Source: JAPPHA01 sp965220985
GTDB taxonomy: Bacteria; Pseudomonadota; Alphaproteobacteria; Rhodobacterales; Rhodobacteraceae
DNA length: 64,000 bases
Assembly: GCA_965220985.1 (NCBI GenBank)
Contig: OZ244854.1
Coordinates: 2,852,001-2,916,000 of the forward strand
Reading direction: 5' to 3'
Positions within the stretch are counted from its first letter, which is position 1. Each line of letters opens with the position of its first letter. The position numbers and the translations under genes are program-made. The notes under the pieces were generated by a model, which saw only the letters and a program-made list of their open reading frames with translations, ran no database searches and had not been told where the DNA came from. Below are positions 27,805-36,138 of the stretch, in pieces.

Positions 27805-28641
27805 TCAATGGACAGGGGCAGGGGAAGAAGATTCGCGCAAGTCCATGTTCGCCCCCATGTTGTCTTCGACGGTTGCCTCCAGATCGGCCATCGACTCGCC
27901 TCCGGCCATCAGGTCGGCAATTTCCTCGCGAGTTCTCTCTCCCTTTCGGAAATCTGCCGCAATCGCGCCGCGGATCAGGACGGCAAAGTGGTCCCCCACC
28001 GCCATGGCGTGCATGACCTGGTGGGTGATGAAGATCACTGCCAGCCCGCGTCGTTTCGCTTCATTGACGATCCGAAGCACGTGCGCGGCCTGCTTGACGC
28101 CGAGAGCGGCAGTGGGTTCGTCGAGGATCAGAACGCGAGCGCCGAAATAGACCGCGCGGGCGATCGCGAGCGATTGTCGTTCGCCGCCAGACAGGCCACC
28201 AACCAGGCGGTCTCCATCGTCAATCCTCGTGATGCCGAATTTCTGAACCTGTTCGACAGCAATCGCATTGGCCTTTTTTCGATCGAAGATCTTGAACGGT
28301 CCCCACCCCCTTGTGGGCTCCACGCCCGCAAAGAAGTTGCGGCCGATCGACATCAGCGGATAGGTGCCGCCGAACTGGTGAACGGTCGCGATGCCCATGT
28401 CCTGGGCATCTCGAGGACGGACGAAGCTGATCGGCTTGCCATCCATCAGCATCTCGCCCCGCGTCGGGCGATAGACCCCCGACAGCGTCTTGATCAGCGT
28501 GGACTTGCCGGCCCCGTTGTCGCCGAGCAGACACAGAACCTCACTTTCGTGGACCTTCAGGGAAATGTCATGCAGCACGTCGATCGGGCCAAAGCTCTTG
28601 TCGATTCCGCGCATTTCGAGAACGGGAGTCTTGTCGGGCAT
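27805..28641 (-). CDS. Sugar-type ABC importer ATPase
   Basis: A 278-residue single-domain ATPase with Walker A GDNGAGKST, signature LSGGE and Walker B VLILDEPTAAL. It is of the ribose/inositol (CUT2-like) type but has one ATPase domain rather than the two of RbsA, so it should act as a homodimer. It starts 11 bp after the permease gene with a GAGGATCG ribosome site. An apparent long open frame upstream is an out-of-frame reading of the permease gene. Confidence 0.92.
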   Translation of the reverse strand: MPDKTPVLEMRGIDKSFGPIDVLHDISLKVHESEVLCLLGDNGAGKSTLIKTLSGVYRPTRGEMLMDGKPISFVRPRDAQDMGIATVHQFGGTYPLMSIGRNFFAGVEPTRGWGPFKIFDRKKANAIAVEQVQKFGITRIDDGDRLVGGLSGGERQSLAIARAVYFGARVLILDEPTAALGVKQAAHVLRIVNEAKRRGLAVIFITHQVMHAMAVGDHFAVLIRGAIAADFRKGERTREEIADLMAGGESMADLEATVEDNMGANMDLRESSSPAPVH

Positions 28642-28652
28642 GGCCGCGATCC

Positions 28653-29741
28653 TCAGCTCTTTTTCGTGGTGGCCATGGTCGTGGCCATGTTGCGGAAGGT
28701 GTCGTTCATCAAGACCGCGACCAGAAGCATGACGCCGATGATCAGGTTCGACAGATTGCGGTCGAAACTGGTGTAGTTGATGCCTTGCTGCACGATTGCC
28801 AAAGTGGCCGTTCCAAAGACCACGCCGATGACCGTGCCAAACCCGCCGGTCAAGAGAACGCCGCCGACCACAACGGCGATGATCGTGTTGAAGATCATCG
28901 TGAACTGGGTGGTCGTGCTGGCCGAATTGGACAGGATGGTTTCGCACATGCCCGTCATCGACGCCGCCATGGCGGTCAGCATGAACAGCGCGATCTTGAG
29001 TCTGTTGATCGGAATGCCGGCGTTGCGAGCGCTTTCCTTGTCGCCGCCAAGCGCGAAAATCCAGTTTCCCCAAGGTGAATGGTGCAGAAAAAAGTAGCAG
29101 AGGACAGCGATCGTGAGCCAGATGAAGACAGAGCTCTGCACTCCTTGCCAGATGGTGACAGCATTCTCGCCACTGCCCAGCTTCAGCGTGTGATAGGTTC
29201 CGAACATGAACTCGGACACGGCGTCGGTGTTCGTGTCACGCAGCGCCTGCTGTGTGGTGTCGGTCAGGTAGAGCGACAGAAACAGCGTCAATCCACCCAC
29301 CGCAAACAGCGTGGCCAGCGTCACGATCAGCGAAGGCACGTTTGTTCGCACCACAAGCATGCCATTGACCCAGCCGACCATCGCGGCGATGACGAGGGTG
29401 ACGCCTATGCCAATCCAGATGTTCAGCCCGTAATAGCCGGAGACGACGGCAATGGAGATCTTGGCCGCAGGAACCATGGCTCCGACCGAAATGTCGAGCT
29501 CTCCCGCGATCATCAGGAATCCGATGGGAATGGCGATGATGCCGACGGTCGAGGCATAATTCAGCCAGCTCGACGTCCCGAAAGCGCTCAGGAAATTCCG
29601 GTCCCAGCCAAAATATGCAAAGAACACGAAGACCAGGAACATGCCCATGAAGGCCCCGCCCTCGGGCCGACGGATGACATCGAGCAGCCGCAGACGCGAC
29701 CCGCCGTCCTTCTTCTGGGCCCCCTCTGTCATGTCCTGCAT
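28653..29741 (-). CDS. Sugar-type ABC importer permease (RbsC-like)
   Basis: A 362-residue membrane protein with 8-10 hydrophobic helices and family signatures IAGELDISVGAMV and VVVGGVLLTGGFGTVIG. It forms the channel for a sugar or cyclitol. The start at 29741 has a GGGGGAAG ribosome site. It follows the binding-protein gene with a 98-bp gap that contains a 14-bp hairpin. Confidence 0.93.
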   Translation of the reverse strand: MQDMTEGAQKKDGGSRLRLLDVIRRPEGGAFMGMFLVFVFFAYFGWDRNFLSAFGTSSWLNYASTVGIIAIPIGFLMIAGELDISVGAMVPAAKISIAVVSGYYGLNIWIGIGVTLVIAAMVGWVNGMLVVRTNVPSLIVTLATLFAVGGLTLFLSLYLTDTTQQALRDTNTDAVSEFMFGTYHTLKLGSGENAVTIWQGVQSSVFIWLTIAVLCYFFLHHSPWGNWIFALGGDKESARNAGIPINRLKIALFMLTAMAASMTGMCETILSNSASTTTQFTMIFNTIIAVVVGGVLLTGGFGTVIGVVFGTATLAIVQQGINYTSFDRNLSNLIIGVMLLVAVLMNDTFRNMATTMATTKKS

Positions 29742-29795
29742 CGACGCTTCCCCCTGGAATCCATTGACACAACCGGGCAGTCAATCTGTCCGAAC

Positions 29796-29828
29796 CGAAG
29801 TCCGGCCGAATGTCTCGGCCGGACTTCG
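29796..29828 (-). promoter_or_regulatory. Intercistronic hairpin between ABC binding-protein and permease genes
   Basis: A perfect 14-bp inverted repeat, CGAAGTCCGGCCGA / TCGGCCGGACTTCG, with a five-base loop, 11 bp beyond the binding-protein stop on the coding (minus) strand. There is no T tract. It probably stabilises the binding-protein part of the transcript, giving more binding protein than membrane components. Confidence 0.75.
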
Positions 29829-29839
29829 TCAGTCTACTC

Positions 29840-30793
29840 TCAGCGTGCGCCCAACGCCACACCGGCAAGTGCGCTGTCGATGTTCGAAGCGTCAATGATA
29901 GCCGGGCCGGTCAGAACCGGTTCAGTCACGATTTCCGTTCCGAAGGCAAGATGAGCAAAGAGCGTCGATGTCGCCAGGAAACCTTGAAGATACGGCTGCT
30001 GGTCGATTGCCATCGTCTGGGTGCCCGCAGCGATACGGTCCAGTACAGCTGGGCTGAGATCGAAGGTTCCGACCATTTGGCTGCCGCCGATCTGAGCGAC
30101 CGCATTGGTGGCCGCATCCGAGGCCCATGCGGCCAGCGTGATGACGGCATCGAGTGACTCGTCGCCAATCAATTCCGCCTTGATGGCTTCGGCCGTGCCG
30201 GTGACGTCGCCGTCAAGATTGGCCGGTACACGGAGAACCGTTACCTTGGCGCCTGCACCGCTCCCGCCGTCGGCAACGCCTTGGCAGCGATTCTCGAGAT
30301 TGATCGCGCCGGGAATCTGGATGTGACAAAGGATGTGCTGGGCACCTTGCTGGGCCAGGTATTCCCCTCCGGCCACGCCCGCGATGTACTCGTCCGAACC
30401 GAAGTAGTTGAGCGCGTCCAGTTCTTCCATGTGTGCCTGACCGGCATTGAACATGGTGACGACGATGCCCTGCTCGCGTGCGCGCAGGAGCGCTGGCACC
30501 TGGGCTTCGGGCACCCAGACCGGGCTCGCGATCCCGTCGACTCCCTGTGCGATTGCCTGGTCGACCAGGGCCACCAGATCCGGACCGAAGTTGTCGTAGT
30601 TTTGGGTTCGAAGGTAGTTGACGCTGCCGCCGTTGGCCTCGACCATTTCGGTGGCGTCATCGATGCCTTTCTTGATCAGATTCCAGAATCCGTCCTCGAT
30701 GGACCCGCCGATGACCGCAATGTCCTGCGCCATGGCTCCTGTCGAAATCACGGCAGCTGTCGCGACCGTGGCAATGGATTTGGTCAATTTCAT
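29840..30793 (-). CDS. Sugar/cyclitol ABC transporter substrate-binding protein (MocB/RbsB-like)
   Basis: A 317-residue periplasmic binding protein with signal peptide (IATVATAAVISTGAMA, cut near residue 22) and a periplasmic-binding-protein type 1 fold (AVIGGSIEDGFWNLIKKGID opening; NYFGSDEYIAGVAGGEYLA middle). Relatives bind ribose, inositol or rhizopine-like ligands. The ATG at 30793 has a very strong AAGGAGGAATTCGAC leader, consistent with high expression. It is the first gene of the importer set. About 300 bp separate it from the upstream hydroxylase gene, so it may also have its own promoter. Confidence 0.93.
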   Translation of the reverse strand: MKLTKSIATVATAAVISTGAMAQDIAVIGGSIEDGFWNLIKKGIDDATEMVEANGGSVNYLRTQNYDNFGPDLVALVDQAIAQGVDGIASPVWVPEAQVPALLRAREQGIVVTMFNAGQAHMEELDALNYFGSDEYIAGVAGGEYLAQQGAQHILCHIQIPGAINLENRCQGVADGGSGAGAKVTVLRVPANLDGDVTGTAEAIKAELIGDESLDAVITLAAWASDAATNAVAQIGGSQMVGTFDLSPAVLDRIAAGTQTMAIDQQPYLQGFLATSTLFAHLAFGTEIVTEPVLTGPAIIDASNIDSALAGVALGAR

Positions 30794-31092
30794 GTCGAAT
30801 TCCTCCTTTTCTGTTCCGTCGTGCTGACGGTTCGACAATTCCTTGGGCAAAAGGCCCACTCAACGCCCGTGCAGGCGCATTCCGCGTGTCTCGTGTTCGA
30901 CGTCTCCGTCGGCCAAGGTTCACGTCAACAGTTCTTTGCCCCAACCCGCCTCGATACCGCGGCGGCGGATGCGCGTTGTCTGCGGTACGGAGTTGATCTG
31001 GCACGACGAGGTCCGGTCCCACGAGGATGTGGTGCCTGCGCTGAACACGCGGGAAAGAGCCGTGGCCTTGCCGTCGCATCCATTGGACCGGA
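30794..31092. other. Gap between hydroxylase and binding-protein genes
   Basis: About 300 bp with no supported gene. Apart from the strong ribosome site next to the binding-protein gene I see no clear hairpin or promoter. It may contain a second promoter for the importer genes. Confidence 0.35.
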
Positions 31093-32124
31093 TCATGCCG
31101 TTGGAGCCCCTTTGGCCCGACGTGCCTTGATACGTTCTTTTTTCTTGCGAAAGCGCTCTCTCATGCGCTCGTCGGCTTCGCTTGACCCGTCGTGCCAGGT
31201 GCCAAACCACTTGTCCATCGGCACCAGCCCTTCGCCGCCGTAGTTGACCTCGAAATGCTTGTGATGAAGGTAGTGGGCATATGCGTGACTATCGAGCGCC
31301 TTGCCGTCGACGATTTCCAGCTTTTCGAAACCGATGTGCCCGTTGATGGCCCCATAGCCGGTCGAATTGATCTGCAGCAACGCAACGAAAGGGTTCGACG
31401 GAATCAGGAGGTGCCAAAAGACCTCTGAAAAGAACAACGTGCTTTCGACCGGGTGCATCGACATGGACGACCAAGGGCTCGGATTGACCGAATTGTGATG
31501 GACCGAGTGAACCCACTTGTAGAGCGGATCCTGATGAATCGCCCAGTGGATGCAATAGAAATGAACCTCGTGAATCGCCGGCACCAGGAGCGTCAGGATC
31601 ACGAGCCAAGGCCAATGAGTTTCCCAACCGAGCCACGCCACGGCGTGATAGCCGTTGGCAAAACACCACAGGAACAGGACCTGGATCAGCGTCCAGACGG
31701 GAATCGAAAGCAGGAACGTCCGCAGGAAATTGTCGATGTTCTGCGACTTGAACCAGAACACGTCCGAAGGATTCTCGGAGGGAAATCGCGAGTTGTACTT
31801 GAAGCGGATCCCCTGCTTGCGCTTCACGTAATAGAAAAGCTCCACGGCCCCGTACATCACGAAGATCCCGCCTGCATTGATCGCGTACAGCGTCAGCGTC
31901 CAGAACCATGAAAAGCTCTGGAAGGCGGCCAGGTTGGGCTCGATCAGCAAGAACCAGTAACCGAGCGTGACGACGACGTGAAATGCGTTCCACGGCCAAA
32001 GATACTCGATCACGAAATGCGACATTTGCCGCCACCGGCCCTCCCAGAAAGGCGCAATCTGCAACGCTTCGTTCGGAGACCAGTTGCCGCGCTTGTCTCG
32101 CGTTCCATAATGAAGGTCGTCCAT
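31093..32124 (-). CDS. Membrane di-iron fatty acid hydroxylase/sterol desaturase superfamily protein
   Basis: A 343-residue membrane protein with several hydrophobic segments and the histidine boxes of the fatty acid hydroxylase superfamily: a HFYCIHWAIH region, then HSVHH, and late HYLHHKHF. These bind a di-iron centre that activates oxygen. I place the start at ATG 32124 (MDDLHYG), which has a GGGGGGAA ribosome site; two upstream ATGs lack one. It heads the leftward block and faces a LacI regulator. In rhizobial rhizopine catabolism the MocD oxygenase works with the MocE ferredoxin to remove an O-methyl group; the same pairing is inferred here. Action on a lipid is the alternative. Confidence 0.82.
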   Translation of the reverse strand: MDDLHYGTRDKRGNWSPNEALQIAPFWEGRWRQMSHFVIEYLWPWNAFHVVVTLGYWFLLIEPNLAAFQSFSWFWTLTLYAINAGGIFVMYGAVELFYYVKRKQGIRFKYNSRFPSENPSDVFWFKSQNIDNFLRTFLLSIPVWTLIQVLFLWCFANGYHAVAWLGWETHWPWLVILTLLVPAIHEVHFYCIHWAIHQDPLYKWVHSVHHNSVNPSPWSSMSMHPVESTLFFSEVFWHLLIPSNPFVALLQINSTGYGAINGHIGFEKLEIVDGKALDSHAYAHYLHHKHFEVNYGGEGLVPMDKWFGTWHDGSSEADERMRERFRKKKERIKARRAKGAPTA

Positions 32125-32295
32125 CGACCATTCCCCCCGTTGCGACACGGACATGCGGTCGATGTGGCCCGTGCGCGGTTTTTCTTGACATTGTGGCATG
32201 GCTCAAATCAACTGTGCCAGTCATTGGATTTTCATTTTGTCTCAAAAAATATCAATGGAGGGCGATTTGAAACGAAATGAAATGGAATTTTTGAA

Positions 32296-33324
32296 ATGAA
32301 GCGACCAACCATTCCAGATCTTGCCGCTGCGGCTGGCGTCTCGGTTTCCACGGTCAACCGCGTGCTGAACCGGCCGGACCTGGTGCGCGTTCCCACCAGG
32401 CAGCGGGTACAGTCTGCTGCGGAGACCATCGGTTTCTATGGGTTGGGAACAATTCGGCATGCGGTCCATATTGGGCAAAAAACGCACAAGTTGGGAATCT
32501 TGCTGCAACAAAGCGGTCGAACCTTCTACGACAACCTCGGAGCCGCCCTTCAGAAGGCTGCTGGCGAAGTGACCGACAGCAAGGTCGAGTTGATGTTGGA
32601 GCACATGAACGACATCTCGCCCGACCGCGTTGCAGACAACCTCTTGAGGCTTGGCGGTGATTGCGAGGCGGTCGCGGTGGTTGCCGCGCAGCATCCGCTG
32701 GTTGCTGATGCCATCGATGCGGTGCTTGACACGGGAGTTCCGGTAGCCAGCCTCATTGGCCCGCTATCGGCACGCGGCAACGTCAGCTTCGTCGGATTGG
32801 ACAACTGGAAAGTCGGTCGCACGGCGGCCTGGACTTTCGATCATGTTGTCATGGAACCCGGTACAATCGGAATCCTGGTTGGCAATCACCGATTTCGGAA
32901 CCAGGAAATGAACGAGAGCGGATTTCGTTCGTATTTTCGCGAGCACAATACTGCTTTCACATTGCTGGAGCCGTTGGCGACATACGAGTCCGCCGCTGCC
33001 GCCCGAGAACTCGTTGAAGGATTGTTCGAGCAGCATCCGGATCTTTGCGGACTTTACATTTCCGGTGGCGGAATCACCGGAGCGCTGGCCGCGTTGCGCG
33101 AAGTTCCGAAGCGTGATGATTTCGTCGCCGTGGGATATGAACTGTTCGACGCGACACGCGCCGCATTGATCGACGGAACCTTGACCATGGTCATCTCGCA
33201 TCCGATGGAGACCTTTGCCCGAAAGGCGATCGCCACGTTGATCAAGATCAAGTCTGCCGGCACTGATGCAGGAGCGCAGCGTGTCGAGCTTGGCTTTGAC
33301 ATTTACACGTCGGAAAACGTTTGA
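32296..33324 (+). CDS. LacI family transcriptional regulator
   Basis: A 342-residue regulator with an N-terminal helix-turn-helix (PTIPDLAAAAGVSVSTVNRV) followed by a periplasmic-binding-like effector domain (KLGILLQQSGRTFYDNLGAAL onward). It is divergent from the di-iron hydroxylase gene across about 170 bp, so it most likely controls the leftward moc-like block in response to the imported sugar or cyclitol. The shared region is A+T-rich, with a loose CATTG/CAATG inverted repeat at 32222-32257 as a weak operator candidate. Confidence 0.92.
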   Translation: MKRPTIPDLAAAAGVSVSTVNRVLNRPDLVRVPTRQRVQSAAETIGFYGLGTIRHAVHIGQKTHKLGILLQQSGRTFYDNLGAALQKAAGEVTDSKVELMLEHMNDISPDRVADNLLRLGGDCEAVAVVAAQHPLVADAIDAVLDTGVPVASLIGPLSARGNVSFVGLDNWKVGRTAAWTFDHVVMEPGTIGILVGNHRFRNQEMNESGFRSYFREHNTAFTLLEPLATYESAAAARELVEGLFEQHPDLCGLYISGGGITGALAALREVPKRDDFVAVGYELFDATRAALIDGTLTMVISHPMETFARKAIATLIKIKSAGTDAGAQRVELGFDIYTSENV

Positions 33325-33590
33325 CCGCTGGCCGGTTGCATCCTGATCGCGAATGTGCCGTCCTTGAGATCAAATGACGGCTCTTCGTGCGAGGCAAACG
33401 CGTTCCGAGGGTCACGAACATGGGCCGTCGGCGGATTCAAGGGTTTCCGATACAACTGGGCATGCTGAGCGACGACGGATGTGTCGTGGCAGTTTCGATT
33501 GCGGCGAGCCGTGTTCCGTGCAAGACAATCGCGACGATGGAAGGCGACCGCACTGCATTGTGGTGCCAAACGAAAACTTGGGAGCATCTG

Positions 33591-33983
33591 ATGACCCGAA
33601 TCCTGGTGACAGCACGAAACGAGACCGGCGTCATCGCCGATATCGCCCGAACTCTGGCCGACAAGAACATCAACATCGAAACCATCAATGCCGAGACATT
33701 CGGTGACAGTGGTGCCGTCTCGCTGACCGCCAGCGATCACGATGCGGCCGTTGCGGCTCTCAATGAAGCCGGGTTCGCGGCAAAGTCCGACGAGTCCCTG
33801 GTCGTGAGCCTGCGTGACGCACCCGGTGTGCTGGCCAGCTTTGCCGGCAAGTTCAAGAGTGCGGGCGTGAACATCCTGAGTCTGCACATCGTGGACCGGC
33901 AGGGTGGTCAAACCACGCTGGCGATTTCCTGCGACAATCAGGAGACGGCGAATGCGTTGGCGGAAGCGGAGACGCAGGGTTGA
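33591..33983 (+). CDS. Tandem ACT-domain protein
   Basis: A 130-residue protein made of two ACT domains (about residues 1-65 and 67-130), each opening with the typical strand and D/E-T/P-G-V turn (ARNETGVIADIA; LRDAPGVLASFA). ACT pairs usually sense amino acids, and small stand-alone forms are of unknown role. The ATG at 33591 has a TTGGGAG site. Neighbours give no functional clue. A near-perfect dyad follows the stop codon. Confidence 0.85.
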   Translation: MTRILVTARNETGVIADIARTLADKNINIETINAETFGDSGAVSLTASDHDAAVAALNEAGFAAKSDESLVVSLRDAPGVLASFAGKFKSAGVNILSLHIVDRQGGQTTLAISCDNQETANALAEAETQG

Positions 33984-34000
33984 AAACCCGGTCCGCTTTT

Positions 34001-34027
34001 CCTCGGAATTCCCGGGAATTGCCGAGG
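34001..34027 (+). terminator. Possible terminator hairpin after the ACT gene
   Basis: CCTCGG / CCGAGG arms flank a perfect 14-bp palindrome AATTCCCGGGAATT, with one unpaired G. It lies 18 bp after the stop codon. No T tract follows, so termination is only a guess; a protein-binding dyad is possible. Confidence 0.4.
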
Positions 34028-34230
34028 GCTCGTGAATCGCTCACGAACTGATCGCGTTTCGAAAGCCTGCATGCCAAACGGACACTCGCCGGCGCAAGTG
34101 CGAGCGTGACCGGATCAATTCGGGAAATCGCTTGGAACCCGACGATCTCTCGCTTTCCCGCGCCCTTGGGACATTCTTGAATTTCTGCATGCCAGCAAGA
34201 CCCGCTGCCAAACCTCTGATCCGGCATCGT

Positions 34231-35241
34231 TCAGCAGGACATGGAGAATTCAGGTGCACTTCCCAGCGGAATGAAGGGCTTGATGACCCCGTACAACCGG
34301 CATTTGCCGTCAGTGCAGCGATACTCGAAGTCGCCGTCTCCTTTCGAGATCAATCCTGAAAAAATGACGGTGGCAAGCGTGTTTCCGAAGATGTCGCTGC
34401 GATTGACAAAGTCGATGAAAGCCTCATCGATGTCGAGACTTGCGTGAACGGACCCGGACAGGACTCCGTTCGAATCGATTTCGACGACACCATTGATGCT
34501 GGCGCTTGAGGAGCCGTTCTTGACGACCATTTCCTGCAGATCGACTCGGGATACAAAAGGCCTGCATCCGGCATCGACGACCCTGAACCCAATGTGCCCG
34601 TTCATGCTGATGGATGAAAAATCCGCCCCGGTGGTCCCGACCTCGTCATCGGTCGTGCTGTCGCCCGCTTGCCACGTGTCTTCCGGACCTTCGAAGCCCG
34701 TCGAAAACTCGCCAGTGAATTCCAGTGGATTTCGAGGAGATCTTTCGACGAGGGTGCGGGGATTGACCAGGCGACAATCGGGTCCCGTCTCGGCGCCCAC
34801 ATCGATTGTCGAGGCGTCAGCGCGAATGAGCAAAGGCCACCCGGTGCCAGTATTGTCCAATTGATACTTGGCTGAGGCGCGGATATCGTTCAAGACAACT
34901 GGCAAGTCGTCGGCTGCCGGTGCTGCGCCTCCAGTTGGCCGCTCCTCATCAAGCTGACGGGTCATCAAGAGGCAGGCTCTTCGAAGGTCCGGTATGACTT
35001 CGGCCCAGTCCTTGATGCCGTCCGCTGCCGAGAGCCTGAAGACATCGTCATTCACTTCAAAACTGTGAACATCGTCGCCAAGCGGGAACTCGTCGGGCAC
35101 GATTCCGCCGGTGATTTCACTGTCCTGCGACCCCTGAGAACTTGCAATCGTCTCGGCATGCCTCAATGTCGACCAGCCGAATGCCGCAAGAGAGACGACA
35201 ACAAGTGTTGCACCGATGCGGACAAGGGTCAGCCTTTTCAT
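34231..35241 (-). CDS. Membrane-anchored or secreted protein of unknown function
   Basis: A 336-residue protein that I do not recognise. Residues 7-25 form a hydrophobic signal/anchor segment (VRIGATLVVVSLAAFGWS) with no lipobox. The remainder is acidic and rich in Ser, Thr and Gly, with alternating strands (SINGVVEIDSNGVLSGSVHASLD region) suggesting a beta-structured extracytoplasmic domain. Cysteines are scattered (including YRCTDGKCRLYG and a C-terminal Cys), so disulphides are possible. It has a GGAGTGAA ribosome site and lies divergent from chaC, 79 bp away. Confidence 0.7.
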   Translation of the reverse strand: MKRLTLVRIGATLVVVSLAAFGWSTLRHAETIASSQGSQDSEITGGIVPDEFPLGDDVHSFEVNDDVFRLSAADGIKDWAEVIPDLRRACLLMTRQLDEERPTGGAAPAADDLPVVLNDIRASAKYQLDNTGTGWPLLIRADASTIDVGAETGPDCRLVNPRTLVERSPRNPLEFTGEFSTGFEGPEDTWQAGDSTTDDEVGTTGADFSSISMNGHIGFRVVDAGCRPFVSRVDLQEMVVKNGSSSASINGVVEIDSNGVLSGSVHASLDIDEAFIDFVNRSDIFGNTLATVIFSGLISKGDGDFEYRCTDGKCRLYGVIKPFIPLGSAPEFSMSC

Positions 35242-35320
35242 TTCACTCCACCTTGTCCCGATTGAACGTCTCGCGTTACTCTATGTTTGGCAATGACTGT
35301 CAAGAGAGAATGGGCCGAAC

Positions 35321-35872
35321 ATGAACGCAAGCGGGCAGGAGGGCGATCTGTGGGTTTTCGGCTACGGGTCCCTGATCTGGCAACCAGGATTCGAGTTTGT
35401 CGAGTCGATCCAGGCCAGGCTCGATGGCCATTCGCGCAGCTTCTGCATGTGGTCCGTGCACTACCGAGGAACCCGTCAATCGCCGGGACTGGTTCTCGCC
35501 CTCGAATCTCGCCCCGACGCATCCTGCCGGGGTCTGGCCTTTCGTGTGGCGTCCAGCGATCGAGACGCAGTCCTGAGTTTCCTGCGTGAACGCGAGCTCA
35601 CGGCATCCGCCTATCGCGAGGAATGGCTGACGGTCGAGCTCGATGACGGTCGCCGCGTACAAGCGGTCTGTTACGTGATCGACACTGACCACGATCTTTA
35701 TGCAGGCAGCCTGTCCCACGAAAAACAGGCCGCGATCATCAGCCGCTCGAAAGGGGATCGAGGGCGCAACCGCGACTACCTCCTGCGTACCTGCGAACGC
35801 CTTCAGTCACTCGGAATCCAGGATTCGAGCCTCGTCAAGCTCGCTGGAATCGTCAATCGACTCGAATCCTGA
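35321..35872 (+). CDS. chaC: Glutathione-specific gamma-glutamylcyclotransferase
   Basis: A 183-residue ChaC-family enzyme with the nucleating FGYGSLIW loop at residues 13-20 and the catalytic glutamate in the AYREEWL segment. It breaks glutathione into 5-oxoproline and Cys-Gly in the cytosol. The start ATG at 35321 has only a weak ribosome site. The gene is monocistronic, divergent from the unknown anchored protein. Confidence 0.92.
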   Translation: MNASGQEGDLWVFGYGSLIWQPGFEFVESIQARLDGHSRSFCMWSVHYRGTRQSPGLVLALESRPDASCRGLAFRVASSDRDAVLSFLRERELTASAYREEWLTVELDDGRRVQAVCYVIDTDHDLYAGSLSHEKQAAIISRSKGDRGRNRDYLLRTCERLQSLGIQDSSLVKLAGIVNRLES

Positions 35873-36138
35873 GCCGATGACCTTGCGTGCCGCTAATTGC
35901 CGATGTGTTGCACTGCAGGCCCGTTCCCGCCAAGGCTGGCCTGTCATGTCCCACAAGTGCGCGGCATTGCTCCATTCGGCACGCTTGAGTTTCTCAGCCA
36001 ATCACGACCCCGGCAAAAAAGCGTGGCAAGCGCCGAGAATGGAGAGGGCAAATTCGTTGGACAAGTCCCGCATCCGCTTGTCAATGATAACGCAGTGTCC
36101 TAATCGCCTTTTGACAGCACGCACAGGATGAAACGCGG

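Noticed and set aside
32222..32257. LacI operator between the regulator and the hydroxylase gene
   Set aside because: Only a loose CATTG/CAATG repeat with imperfect flanks is visible, without the central CG typical of LacI sites; too weak to list as a feature.
25347..33324. Firm assignment as rhizopine catabolism
   Set aside because: The set resembles moc genes, but MocF and a MocR-type GntR regulator are missing and the hydroxylase family may differ from MocD; kept as an analogy only.
33303..33430. Minus-strand stretch that looks protein-like (LNPPTAHVRDPRNAF onward)
   Set aside because: It overlaps the end of the LacI gene and continues upstream as a shadow of the ACT gene, with no start or ribosome site of its own; probably chance.
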